From an uncultured Bulleidia sp. (GTDB lineage Bacteria > Bacillota_I > Bacilli_A > Erysipelotrichales > Erysipelotrichaceae), in assembly GCA_934754415.1 (NCBI GenBank), contig CAKVIS010000004.1, positions 1-64,000 on the forward strand: a stretch of 64,000 nucleotides of DNA, written 5' to 3'. The position numbers and the translations under genes were made by a program. The notes beneath the pieces were generated by a model, which was not told the DNA's origin, did not search any database, and worked only from the letters and a program-made list of their open reading frames with translations. This document shows positions 16,601 to 24,231 of this stretch, one piece after another (position 1 is the first letter of the stretch; each line of letters opens with the position of its first letter).

Positions 16601-17285
16601 GTCTTGTCTCAGATAGTTCTGGAATAAAAGAGGTATCTAAAGAGACTGTAAAGCTATCTGAGATGATTTTTATTCCATGAAGATAGTTTCTTTCAATATA
16701 TGGAACATTCTTAAGATCCTTACATTTACAATACGGAGTATATTCCCCAAAAAGGCAGATGAAATTTTCCACTGTATTCACCATCAGAAAATCATCGTGA
16801 ATTAAAAAACGAAAGTTTAAAAATGCGTACCATTTACCTTTTTGAAAACAGGATCCGTGCAGTAATGTTTCTTCACAGAATATTCCTGGCATATCTTCCT
16901 GTAAACCTTCTATTTTACCTTCAAGAAGATCTATACGGATAAACTGTCCCTGAAGCTCCTCATCAAATATCTGGATGGTATTATCCTGTGTACTCCCAAT
17001 TGTAATCACCTTGCTTTCGAGCTGCTTTTTCACATAGTCACAATACCCTTTTTCCTCTCTGAAAATATGTACAGTAATGATTTCCCGCAGATATTGAATC
17101 CGATAAGAAACACGATACATACAGGTATTTTCACTTACCAGTTCCATACATACTGGAATACGTATTCTCCATTCATTTTCAAGATAGTGGAAAAAAACAG
17201 TATAGCTGTCTATGATAATGCTCGCACTCTTGTTTTCAACAATTTTAGAAAGCAGCCTCTCTCCTCTTACCCATTGCAATAACAT
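13644..17285 (-). CDS. essC: EssC-like type VII secretion FtsK/SpoIIIE ATPase
   Basis: Membrane ATPase that would power export of WXG100 proteins. N-terminal FHA-like region around residues 85-190 (IGSTQDNTIQIF); two hydrophobic helices near residues 225-285; one canonical FtsK/SpoIIIE domain with Walker A AGMTGSGKSEFV near residue 600, then FAIIDFKGGS, Walker B HLVILIDEFAELKS, and ITQRPGG. The expected second and third ATPase domains (about 890-1010 and 1100-1200) appear without a recognisable Walker A. At 1213 aa it is shorter than typical EssC (about 1480 aa). SD AAAGGA; it starts 4 nt after the lipoprotein gene ends. No other T7SSb membrane genes (esaA, essA, essB) were recognised around it. 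Confidence 0.85.
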   Translation of the reverse strand: MLLQWVRGERLLSKIVENKSASIIIDSYTVFFHYLENEWRIRIPVCMELVSENTCMYRVSYRIQYLREIITVHIFREEKGYCDYVKKQLESKVITIGSTQDNTIQIFDEELQGQFIRIDLLEGKIEGLQEDMPGIFCEETLLHGSCFQKGKWYAFLNFRFLIHDDFLMVNTVENFICLFGEYTPYCKCKDLKNVPYIERNYLHGIKIISDSFTVSLDTSFIPELSETRPLMFTIGPALCMVFGSLSSGMFSAYERYLETGETEAMLRILILPLTMLISVLVFTPVNRWWDKRQQKKKIQKARQQQQINIDNVLALYIKQKQEYNMYLETVFPLPYQIFYTVQKNHQFMYLDTMRNDFLTIRLGNKKTKFPFALQQKKDIPCDLLQETEKVEERPCTIHLPSCRHLEIHDESETRDLEKYVLLQLFTQYSHEDLCIVYKDAMHRYPLLEKLPHMHTSKNQTASVYVCFDEEDTADMEDKISIFLSHSKRYIYDTVVSFHEHHGTVLTRSTQKEQDFTFFEKTNDVFDKVAGYCLLDQVSSSHASCSFLQCNCEEDLNSHTLLEQWNRNQNSHSLLCCVGISQHHTPIYLDLHETGDGPHGLVAGMTGSGKSEFVISMILSLALRYSYEDLQFAIIDFKGGSILQALKKGKYLLPHITGYLSNLDVEEMERSLIGFSKECTYREELFTAMHAYVHEPVTSLDLYQKYWTSESGLPRLGHLVILIDEFAELKSEKPDFMEDLIRIARVGRSLGMHLILITQRPGGTISSEIRANTAFQVCLKVQNDQDSMEVIKEKNAAYLKQPGDCILVSATKHIQGKSFYCNERCNESFRILRDSNPQRNHTDPMTPSVREKILDTFRELSVTPLRQLWLPPLETIQKDMLKEGSIGLADEYYERRYVPVFLESSMLVCCREAHKRQMFFLHVLYGLSKCEIYVLSENKKMFNYPCVNAVIGTEETERIEELEKHIQVSETDIIVLIEDVESFLNGEQENKELFENWLKRSSGKGFTLICGMLQIDTLRYALSSKFKRKLVLDIQDAQLTGAFLDGKVPVKKLGDAQCLLKMNEHIVTMTYPLADNETFEVLQKRVCYTDYRIYTMEEKVQNFDTIGKICLGKRFSDGQYIFAENKERVVFISVYSSQQEKYKKHFASSIFVFLTVDEFQREFNKWKNHACIFLGNAIKEQYVISYTKKIKMGRNDAVYVKEYMHTKIRMVYVE

Positions 17286-17289
17286 GACA

Positions 17290-19335
17290 CTATCCTTTAG
17301 TTACAAGCACATTACCCTGGAGGGAGTATTTACCATCTGAAGTAGAAATATCCACAGAGGTAGAACCAACTGTACATCCGGATATGACACCAGAAGAACT
17401 CACCTGAGCAATTGTATTGTCCTTAGAAGTAAACACTAAATCTTTTTCAGTATATCCTGCAGGCAAGCCTGTAATTTTAAATGATTTCGATTCGCCAATA
17501 TGCACCACAAGGTTGTAGGAAGATAAAGTAATCTGTTTATCCACTTGAATAGTATCTTTCAGTTCGCTCTTCTTTCGGTCTGTTCTTGTACATCTGTCCA
17601 CTACTTTAAAGTTTTCAATATGCTGATTCAGCCCTTTAAATAATGGTGCATTCTTTTCATTCATCAATGCGTATTTTTTACCAAGTCCCAGTTTTCCTGT
17701 AATGGTAGAAGAGGAATTCAAACCGAGATTTAATATCCAGTATGCTTTCATATCTCCGCAACATAAAACATTACCATTATGCTGAGATAACTCATCAACA
17801 ATATCCAATGGATAATCCACTGTCTGCACCTTATGATGATTTGTATCATCATACAGATGTGCAACCGAAGCAATTGAAGCTTTAGCACCTGCTTCAAGAT
17901 AAATATCCATTAACGAAGCCTGAATAAAATCCAGAGTACATGTCAGATTTGTACATAGAGATGTGTCCGCTCTTAAAGTGGCGTTTTGACTGTGCCTGGT
18001 ATCATGGATCATTCGTGGAACACCATTGCGAATATCACATCCCAGTACATGATCCTGGGACAATACCAGTTCTGCTTTTCCTGAAGCATATATCTTTACA
18101 GATAACCTGACTTTTACCGTTAACATCTGTGTTGTTTCAAGAGGAATACGTAAAGTACATATCGGTATATCTACTACCTCGATTTCACTCTTAGGTTTTA
18201 GAAATGAAGACAAAGATCCAATAAAGTCATCAGCAGATAAAGAAGAAAAGTCACCATACATTGTAGAATACTTTCCTGCTTTGATACCCAGAAATTCCTG
18301 ACTATGTGCCTGCAGAGAAAAATATGCATTTTTAATATCTTTCTTTTCTGCTAACCATTTGTACTTTACATGGATACCATTTAACTTTAATTCACCGTAC
18401 AAAGTATCTCCATGTTCCATAGGTTTGGAAATAGTTACCCTGACTCCGTTTTTAGAAACTGTATAGGCAAAAGTATATCCCTGTATTGTTTTTGAACGAG
18501 AAGTCAGAGACATATTTTTTGTTGTTTCTGTATCCTCATCAATCAATACAGCTTTCTCAAGATTCAGCTCTTCTTCTCCCTGAATATCCATACTTTCCAG
18601 ATATTCCAATGGATCAGCAACCTGCAACTGTACCTGGTTTCCTTGTTCTAAAGGTGTAACTGACTCTACTGTATATATCTTTTCAGAACCATCGGTATCC
18701 CTGACACTGACATATTGTCCTTTTTCAACATCACTTAGTGTACTCGCCTGTAATGTTACAGGATCTACTACAGCATCTTCTAATGGGGTTGTCGTAATAT
18801 CTTTATTGACCTCATAACTGAATGTATTCTCAAATTCCGGATGATCAATATAAGATAATACTTTCTGTAATAAAATCAAAGCTTCCTGTTTATCCACAAT
18901 TTCCTTTGGTTTAAAACGACCATGCTTGTCCGTATCCATTAACCCGCTGCTGACGGCCGTTTCCACGTGTTGCGGGAATATACTTCTCTGAATATCTTTG
19001 ACATTAGAAACACTCGTAAGCTTTCTCATCGATAAATTCATTAACGTATAAGCACACCACTCACGATTTAAAACTTTCTCTGTATCCAAAGCATATTCAT
19101 TGGAAAGTATCCCGTAGTTTGTGGCAGATTGTATTGCATCATAGTAAGGAGAGGTTTTATCCACATTCATAAAATAAGGGGCAGAATCATAAGATGGTGG
19201 AATCTCTGCCTCTTCCACCATCTCTTTGATCCATTCACCCACTGTAATTGTCTCTGTATGTTTTGCAGAGCAACCAGAAAACGTAAGACACAATACAAAC
19301 AGACAAAGAAGCTTATTCCTGCATACCTGACGCAT
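17290..19335 (-). CDS. Lipoprotein with SLH-like repeats and C-terminal Big2 domain, in T7SS-like operon
   Basis: Extracytoplasmic lipoprotein of 681 aa. From Met at 19335 the signal peptide MRQVCRNK plus a hydrophobic stretch ends in lipobox FSGC. Next come two SLH-like repeats (roughly residues 40-160), with phrases such as YYDAIQSATNYGIL and AVSSGLMDTDKHGRFKPKE. A large mostly beta-strand middle is not recognised, and a C-terminal bacterial Ig-like (Big2) domain contains SSSGVISGCTVGSTSVDIST. It overlaps the upstream WXG100-like gene by 23 nt and has no SD, so it is translationally coupled. Located between WXG100-like genes and the EssC-like ATPase, it may be an outer component or anchor of the exporter; that is inference. 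Confidence 0.7.
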   Translation of the reverse strand: MRQVCRNKLLCLFVLCLTFSGCSAKHTETITVGEWIKEMVEEAEIPPSYDSAPYFMNVDKTSPYYDAIQSATNYGILSNEYALDTEKVLNREWCAYTLMNLSMRKLTSVSNVKDIQRSIFPQHVETAVSSGLMDTDKHGRFKPKEIVDKQEALILLQKVLSYIDHPEFENTFSYEVNKDITTTPLEDAVVDPVTLQASTLSDVEKGQYVSVRDTDGSEKIYTVESVTPLEQGNQVQLQVADPLEYLESMDIQGEEELNLEKAVLIDEDTETTKNMSLTSRSKTIQGYTFAYTVSKNGVRVTISKPMEHGDTLYGELKLNGIHVKYKWLAEKKDIKNAYFSLQAHSQEFLGIKAGKYSTMYGDFSSLSADDFIGSLSSFLKPKSEIEVVDIPICTLRIPLETTQMLTVKVRLSVKIYASGKAELVLSQDHVLGCDIRNGVPRMIHDTRHSQNATLRADTSLCTNLTCTLDFIQASLMDIYLEAGAKASIASVAHLYDDTNHHKVQTVDYPLDIVDELSQHNGNVLCCGDMKAYWILNLGLNSSSTITGKLGLGKKYALMNEKNAPLFKGLNQHIENFKVVDRCTRTDRKKSELKDTIQVDKQITLSSYNLVVHIGESKSFKITGLPAGYTEKDLVFTSKDNTIAQVSSSGVISGCTVGSTSVDISTSDGKYSLQGNVLVTKG

Positions 19336-19612
19336 TAGCCGTAATTGTAGATTCCAAAGAATCATAGGAGGATACGGTCAGGTGTAAAAACCGGGTATAA
19401 CTGTCAATGATTTCTTTCTGCTTTTCGAATCTGACTGAAACAGCATTAAACTTACGAATGGTTTCTCTTGCCGCATCAGAAATCCATGTATCCTGCAACA
19501 ACAGCATTTCCTTTTTCATTGCCTGTAAAGATTCTTGTAAACCCGCATTTAAGATACTGATCCTGTTAGCACTGTCAGTAATATCCTGCAGTGAAATCTT
19601 AATTCCATTCAT
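19313..19612 (-). CDS. WXG100-like protein (WIS variant)
   Basis: Small helical protein of 99 aa with a two-helix hairpin layout. The turn reads LQDTWISDAARE, so the W-x-G motif is W-I-S, lacking the Gly. The second half is a long amphipathic helix (RFEKQKEIIDSYTRFL). It is 15 nt downstream of a canonical WXG100-like gene with good SD (GGAGG), suggesting a heterodimer comparable to EsxA-EsxB. Predicted to be a secreted substrate or structural component of the adjacent type VII-like system. Confidence 0.75.
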   Translation of the reverse strand: MNGIKISLQDITDSANRISILNAGLQESLQAMKKEMLLLQDTWISDAARETIRKFNAVSVRFEKQKEIIDSYTRFLHLTVSSYDSLESTITANASGMQE

Positions 19613-19627
19613 TTTTAAGTTCCTCCT

Positions 19628-19927
19628 TTACATCACTACTCTGGAAGCCTGAGAAGCCAGTTCTTCCTGGGTTTCCGTATACGCTCTTGCAGTAGTTTTC
19701 AGAAAGTCTGCATACTGCATGCATAATACGGAAAGTAATTTGAAATCTGCCTCAAACTTTTTGATTTCAGCAGTAAATGCCTGGTTATCCTTCCCCTGCC
19801 AGCTGGATTGCATTCGATCTACTTCATCAAAAAGATTACGCATATCCCTTTCATACTCCTGATTTTGGTTTTCCATCCGAACAGCACAGGAAATAAGCTG
19901 TTCCGGTTCAACAGTAATATTCTTCAT
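19628..19927 (-). CDS. WXG100 family protein (WQG motif)
   Basis: First gene of the T7SS-like operon, 99 aa. Helix-turn-helix architecture with the motif SSWQGKDNQAF near residue 42, flanked by helices rich in E, K, Q and L. The C-terminal half (ADFLKTTARAYTETQEEL) contains YxxxE (YTETQ shifted), close to the export signal of WXG100 proteins. AAAGGAG lies 8 nt before the ATG at 19927; an in-frame ATG at 19945 overlaps the SD and is rejected. Partner of the next gene. Confidence 0.85.
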   Translation of the reverse strand: MKNITVEPEQLISCAVRMENQNQEYERDMRNLFDEVDRMQSSWQGKDNQAFTAEIKKFEADFKLLSVLCMQYADFLKTTARAYTETQEELASQASRVVM

Positions 19928-19986
19928 ATCACATGCTCCTTTCATAATATATATTGTTAAAAAACTGAATTATTCTTCACTCAAAA

Positions 19987-20017
19987 TAAAAAAAGTACAA
20001 CTTTTTATCGTTGTACT
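19987..20017 (-). terminator. Terminator of lacZ
   Basis: Minus strand: stem AGTACAAC/GTTGTACT followed by seven T, 10 nt after the lacZ stop. It separates lacZ from the T7SS-like operon. Confidence 0.9.
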
Positions 20018-20026
20018 GAAAATTTC

Positions 20027-22948
20027 TTACTTTGCTTTCATAGAGATGTGAAATTTTTGATGCAAATCATTGAGTAAAAACTCTGGATGTGTTTTAGCAC
20101 CCCATGTGTTATCACCAGCAATACCCATCTGTTTTGCATTTAACATGATGACAGTTTCATATGGTTCAGGCAGTTCCCATCTGTGTTTTGCATTTTCCAG
20201 AACAAATGGTGTATACGGCAATACAGAACATTCAAATGCGTCTGCTGTAAAAGTAATTTCATGATGAGTACAGGATACCGTACAGAATCTGCATTCTGTA
20301 CGATTACCACATTCCTGAGGATAGAGATATGGTGTAAAGTTGTCTTTTACAAGATAGGAGTGCTGTTTTAGGATTGCACCTTTCTTTCTGTCTATATAGT
20401 TTTCTTCAGGACCGTTTCCATAATAATGTACTATATTCAAATCATCATAAGTTTCAAACAGAATCCCAAAACATGGCATTTCAATTTGGGATGGTTCTCT
20501 CGTATATTCCATATCTATATCTACCAATCCATCAGAATACACAGTATATACCACCGAAAGCGGATGTTCTGTATCAGCAGGGAGTATATAGTCATAATAA
20601 ACTTTACATCTTGAAGACTCTTTTTCTACTTTTTTATACACACACTTTGCATACAGAGAATTCTGTAGCCATTGCCCATATCTAAAACCATAACCGTTTT
20701 CCACATCATTATTTGTAGATGCCCTGAAAAAATTAGGTCGTAGTGGTACTCTTACAAATTCTTTTCCATTCACTTTGTAAGAAACCAATCCTTTAACCTT
20801 GGAAAAAATGCATTGTGCATTTTCACATACCACACCGATATTTAAATAATCTTCGTTAATACTTAATGATAAGGTTGAATGCATCTGTTCTGGTATATAC
20901 GGGTAGACAACCTGATCATGCGCAAGTTCTGTACCATCTTTAATAAATGAAACAAGGATACTGTATTCTGCATCATCTTTTATCGTAAATGGTATTTCCA
21001 CATCAATAGAAGATTGAGGATTGCAATATAAGACTGTTTCCTTTCGATTTACTTCCAGACCATTTCTGTATAAAACATATCTTGTGACAAAACTGTCCAG
21101 ACGCAATACCAGATAATCATTTTCAATATGCATAGTATGCTTATCAAAAGTTGTATGGATCTGCTGGTAACAATATCTGACTTCCTCCATCTTTGGAGTA
21201 AGTGTCCTGTCTGCAAACACAATCCCGTTACCACAGAAATCGTAGTCACTTGGCCTTTCGCCAAAATCTCCGCCATAATACAATCTTCCATCCTTTAACA
21301 AAGCCTGATCTGCATAATCCCAGATACATCCTCCCTGATACAAAGGATACTTCTTTTCAAGATTGGTGTATTTATATAAAGCTCCGTTACTGTTGCCCAT
21401 AGAGTGAGCATATTCACAAAGGAAAAATGGTTTATCCGTATGAGTTTTCAAATATTCCTCCACCTCACTTGCAGGTGTATACATCTGGGAAACCATATCT
21501 GAAGTATCAGGGTATCTTTGATCATGAGAAATTCCCTCATAATGAATCAGTCTGGACGGATCTTTCTTTCTTAAAAACTGTGACATTTCATAAATATCTT
21601 TACCACCATGAGATTCATTACCACATGACCATATAAGAATACATGGATGATTTTTATCTCTTTCATACATGGAGGAAGCTCTGTCTATAATTGCCTTCTG
21701 CCATTCAGGTTTATTATCCGGAACAATATGTGCAGGATCAAACATTTCCGACCATGTACCATGTGTTTCCATATTTACTTCATCTATAACATACATGCCA
21801 TATTCATCACACAGATCGTAGAAGAAATCCTGATTAGGATAGTGCGATGTTCTGATGGTATTAATATTATTCTGTTTCATTGTCAGAATATCCTGCTTAG
21901 TCAAAGCGTAGGAAACGACTCTTCCACTTTCACAACAGAATTCATGTCTGTTTACCCCATGGAAAACTATTCTTTTCCCATTAATGCACATAATACCATC
22001 TTTCATTTCAAAAGAACGTATACCTATTTTCTGTGTAAAGCATTCCAGACATGCATTCCTGTTAAAAACCTGTACTTCAAGTGTATAAAGATATGGTCTT
22101 TCCGCATACCATAATATTGGATGTTCCAAAACAAACTCTGTGGTAGTTGTATGTATCTTTTTACTTTCCACTATATGATTTTCTGCATCTTTTAATACAA
22201 GATTAACAGAATAGTCATTTCCTGTAATCTGCATATCTACATGCACGTGTACTGAAGCAAGATTTTCTGTATTCTGAGTAATTTTTATATCTTCTACATG
22301 AACAGATGGAATGCTCCATAATTCTACATCTCTGAAAATACCGGAAAATCTCCAGAAATCCTGATCCTCCAGCCAGGAGCCTGAAGTAAATCTATACACA
22401 TTGACAGCTATTTTATTTCTTCCTTCCACAAGATATTCAGTGATATCAAATGAAGATGGTGTAAAACTATCTTCACTGTACCCTGTAAAATGTCCATTCA
22501 CCCAGACAGCCAGTCCACTTTCTGCTCCATGAAAAATGATTCTTGTTCTTGTGTCAGGTTTCAGAATCTTACTGTCAAAAAAAGTCACATAGCTTCCCAC
22601 CGGATTGTATGTAGGAATTGATGGCGGTATTAACTCTTCACTTCCACTCCATGGATATACCTGATTGACATACACAGGGGTTCCATATCCCTGCAGCTGA
22701 ATATGTCCTGGAACCTGAATAGTATCCCAGCAGGATGTATCATAGTCAGGATTTTCAAATCCAATAATGCATTCTTCCAGACTATTAGCATAATGAAATT
22801 TCCACGTGCCATTTAAAGAATGAATATAACTGCTCTTCATAGCCAGCATTTCTTCATCATCTGCATAAATACGATGAGATGACACAGCAGGCAGACGATT
22901 TACCTGAAATACGGTTGGATCACTTAACCATTTCAAATTCATTTCCAT
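20027..22948 (-). CDS. lacZ: Beta-galactosidase (GH2, LacZ type)
   Basis: Cytoplasmic glycoside hydrolase family 2 enzyme of 973 aa; no signal peptide. Sugar-binding, Ig-like and TIM-barrel domains can be followed, with the acid/base Glu in ILIWSCGNESHGG and the nucleophile Glu in FFLCEYAHSMGNSNG. The C-terminal beta-sandwich (Bgal_small_N) carries VYPYIPEQMHSTLSLSINED and later the PYLYPQECGNRTEC phrase. Start at 22948 (MEMNLKWL) because GGGAGG lies 9 nt upstream; the 44 codons further upstream would run through the promoter region. Divergent from an AraC-type regulator, with which it shares a 106-bp regulatory region; a lactose transporter is not in the window. Confidence 0.93.
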   Translation of the reverse strand: MEMNLKWLSDPTVFQVNRLPAVSSHRIYADDEEMLAMKSSYIHSLNGTWKFHYANSLEECIIGFENPDYDTSCWDTIQVPGHIQLQGYGTPVYVNQVYPWSGSEELIPPSIPTYNPVGSYVTFFDSKILKPDTRTRIIFHGAESGLAVWVNGHFTGYSEDSFTPSSFDITEYLVEGRNKIAVNVYRFTSGSWLEDQDFWRFSGIFRDVELWSIPSVHVEDIKITQNTENLASVHVHVDMQITGNDYSVNLVLKDAENHIVESKKIHTTTTEFVLEHPILWYAERPYLYTLEVQVFNRNACLECFTQKIGIRSFEMKDGIMCINGKRIVFHGVNRHEFCCESGRVVSYALTKQDILTMKQNNINTIRTSHYPNQDFFYDLCDEYGMYVIDEVNMETHGTWSEMFDPAHIVPDNKPEWQKAIIDRASSMYERDKNHPCILIWSCGNESHGGKDIYEMSQFLRKKDPSRLIHYEGISHDQRYPDTSDMVSQMYTPASEVEEYLKTHTDKPFFLCEYAHSMGNSNGALYKYTNLEKKYPLYQGGCIWDYADQALLKDGRLYYGGDFGERPSDYDFCGNGIVFADRTLTPKMEEVRYCYQQIHTTFDKHTMHIENDYLVLRLDSFVTRYVLYRNGLEVNRKETVLYCNPQSSIDVEIPFTIKDDAEYSILVSFIKDGTELAHDQVVYPYIPEQMHSTLSLSINEDYLNIGVVCENAQCIFSKVKGLVSYKVNGKEFVRVPLRPNFFRASTNNDVENGYGFRYGQWLQNSLYAKCVYKKVEKESSRCKVYYDYILPADTEHPLSVVYTVYSDGLVDIDMEYTREPSQIEMPCFGILFETYDDLNIVHYYGNGPEENYIDRKKGAILKQHSYLVKDNFTPYLYPQECGNRTECRFCTVSCTHHEITFTADAFECSVLPYTPFVLENAKHRWELPEPYETVIMLNAKQMGIAGDNTWGAKTHPEFLLNDLHQKFHISMKAK

Positions 22949-22970
22949 ACATGAATTCCTCCCTGTTTTC

Positions 22971-22976
22971 ACTATA
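22971..22976 (-). promoter_or_regulatory. Putative -10 box of lacZ
   Basis: TATAGT on the minus strand, 22 nt before the lacZ start. The hexamer 17 nt upstream is a poor -35 (TATTCA), compatible with activator dependence. Confidence 0.4.
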
Positions 22977-23024
22977 TTCTCTTTTCTGCAATCTGAATAT
23001 GGAATAAAATACAAATGGAAGGAA

Positions 23025-23045
23025 AAAAGTATAAATAATACTTTT
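23025..23045. promoter_or_regulatory. Inverted repeat in lacZ-araC intergenic region (putative operator)
   Basis: AAAAGTAT-N5-ATACTTTT, a perfect 8-bp inverted repeat with a 5-nt spacer. It is centred about 70 bp upstream of the predicted lacZ start site and ends 10 bp before the regulator ATG. Position suits an activator site that is also autoregulatory. Confidence 0.5.
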
Positions 23046-23054
23046 CTATAGTCT

Positions 23055-23858
23055 ATGGAAACATTAGAATCGTTACTCAAAAACTTCTATCTTATCTCAG
23101 GCATGAACATGACAATCTTTGATACACAGATGCATGTGATTGCTTCCTATCCCAAGAGAAAATGTAAATTTTGCACTATCTTAGAGAAGTCAGACCAAGC
23201 TAAACAACAATGCCATCAATGTGATCTTCATGCGATGGAATATGCTTTCAAAACACAGCAATTACATATTTATACATGCTGGTGCGGATTGTATGAAACC
23301 ATCATCCCGTTATATACCTATGGTCAGTTAAGCGGATACTTTATGATGGGTCAGGCCTTAAACAGCGATGAAGACAGAGAAAATGTTCTGCAAAAAGCAG
23401 GCAAATGTATAAAAGACAGAGTCTTATTGGAAACATCTTTGAAATTCTCTTCTGTACACACAAAACAACAGATAGAGGCTTTTGCAGAAATTGTAAATAT
23501 ATGTGCACAATATTTAACGATGACAAATACATTGCAAATTGACTCTGAAAATCTTGCAGAGGAAATACAGAAATATCTTCTTCTTCACCACAAAGAAAAT
23601 ATCACTATAGAAATGCTCTGTACATATTTCCATGTCTCTAAAGCAACCCTGCACACACACTTTCAGGATGTATTTCATACCACTGTTCATCAGCGCTTGC
23701 TCTCCATTCGCTTAAACCAGGCAAGAAATCTTTGTCTTACTACCGATAAATCTATTAAAGTAATCGCAAAAGAATGTGGATTTAAAGATCCCAATTATTT
23801 TTCTAAAGTCTACAAAAAATACTTTGGCATTTTGCCTACAGAAACAAAAAGAAGATGA
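23055..23858 (+). CDS. AraC-family transcriptional regulator with PocR-like sensor
   Basis: Regulator of 267 aa. The N-terminal part (about 1-150) resembles the PocR ligand-binding domain: LLKNFYLISGMNMTIFD, CKFCTILEKSDQAKQQC, and the Cys-rich HIYTCWCGL. The C-terminal 100 residues are an AraC double helix-turn-helix, with ITIEMLCTYFHVSKATLHTHF and IKVIAKECGFKDPNYFSKVY followed by a YFGILPTE end. It is divergent from lacZ and likely controls it. No SD is visible before the ATG. Its stop codon lies inside a hairpin shared with rbfA. Confidence 0.88.
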   Translation: METLESLLKNFYLISGMNMTIFDTQMHVIASYPKRKCKFCTILEKSDQAKQQCHQCDLHAMEYAFKTQQLHIYTCWCGLYETIIPLYTYGQLSGYFMMGQALNSDEDRENVLQKAGKCIKDRVLLETSLKFSSVHTKQQIEAFAEIVNICAQYLTMTNTLQIDSENLAEEIQKYLLLHHKENITIEMLCTYFHVSKATLHTHFQDVFHTTVHQRLLSIRLNQARNLCLTTDKSIKVIAKECGFKDPNYFSKVYKKYFGILPTETKRR

Positions 23859-23878
23859 TTTTTACTCATCTTCTTCTT
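23847..23878. terminator. Hairpin overlapping convergent araC and rbfA stop codons
   Basis: Stem AGAAGATGA/TCATCTTCT with a 7-nt loop. Both stop codons (23858 and 23862) lie within it. T-runs are imperfect on both strands, so termination strength is uncertain. Confidence 0.5.
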
Positions 23879-24230
23879 TCTTTGCTTCATTTGCATGAAT
23901 TTCTGAAATAACTTCGTCAATATGTTTACCATATGCAATGGACTTATCCAGAACGAAATTTAATTCAGGTGTTCTGCGAATATCCAGTCTTTTGGATAAT
24001 TCCGTACGAATATATCCTTTAGCTCTGTTTAAAGCTTTTAAACCAGCTTCATTTCTTGGATCCTGACCAAGGAATGAACAGTAAACTGTTGCATAACTAT
24101 GATCGTTGGATACAGAAACATCTGTAATTGTCACAAAACCCACATTAGGATCTTTTAAAGAAAACATGACGATATCAGAGATATTCTTACGAATAATTCC
24201 TTCTAATCTTTTTTGTTTTACTGAAGACAT
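23862..24230 (-). CDS. rbfA: 30S ribosome-binding factor A
   Basis: Small KH-fold factor that matures the 5' end of 16S rRNA. Recognised from RLEGIIRKNISDIVMFSLKD, a VTITDVSVSNDHSYATVYCS strand pair, and RTELSKRLDIRRTPELNFVLD. Length 122 aa is normal. Starts 2 nt after the infB stop codon and is the last gene of rimP-nusA-ylxR-infB-rbfA; truB, its usual neighbour, is elsewhere in this window. Confidence 0.94.
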   Translation of the reverse strand: MSSVKQKRLEGIIRKNISDIVMFSLKDPNVGFVTITDVSVSNDHSYATVYCSFLGQDPRNEAGLKALNRAKGYIRTELSKRLDIRRTPELNFVLDKSIAYGKHIDEVISEIHANEAKKEEDE

Positions 24231-24231
24231 A

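Noticed and set aside
21647..22114. 155-codon plus-strand frame inside lacZ
   Set aside because: Antisense shadow of the lacZ catalytic domain; His/Cys/Phe-rich and unrecognised.
22949..23080. In-frame extension of lacZ by 44 codons
   Set aside because: It crosses the promoter and operator region and overlaps the divergent regulator. GGGAGG lies just before 22948.
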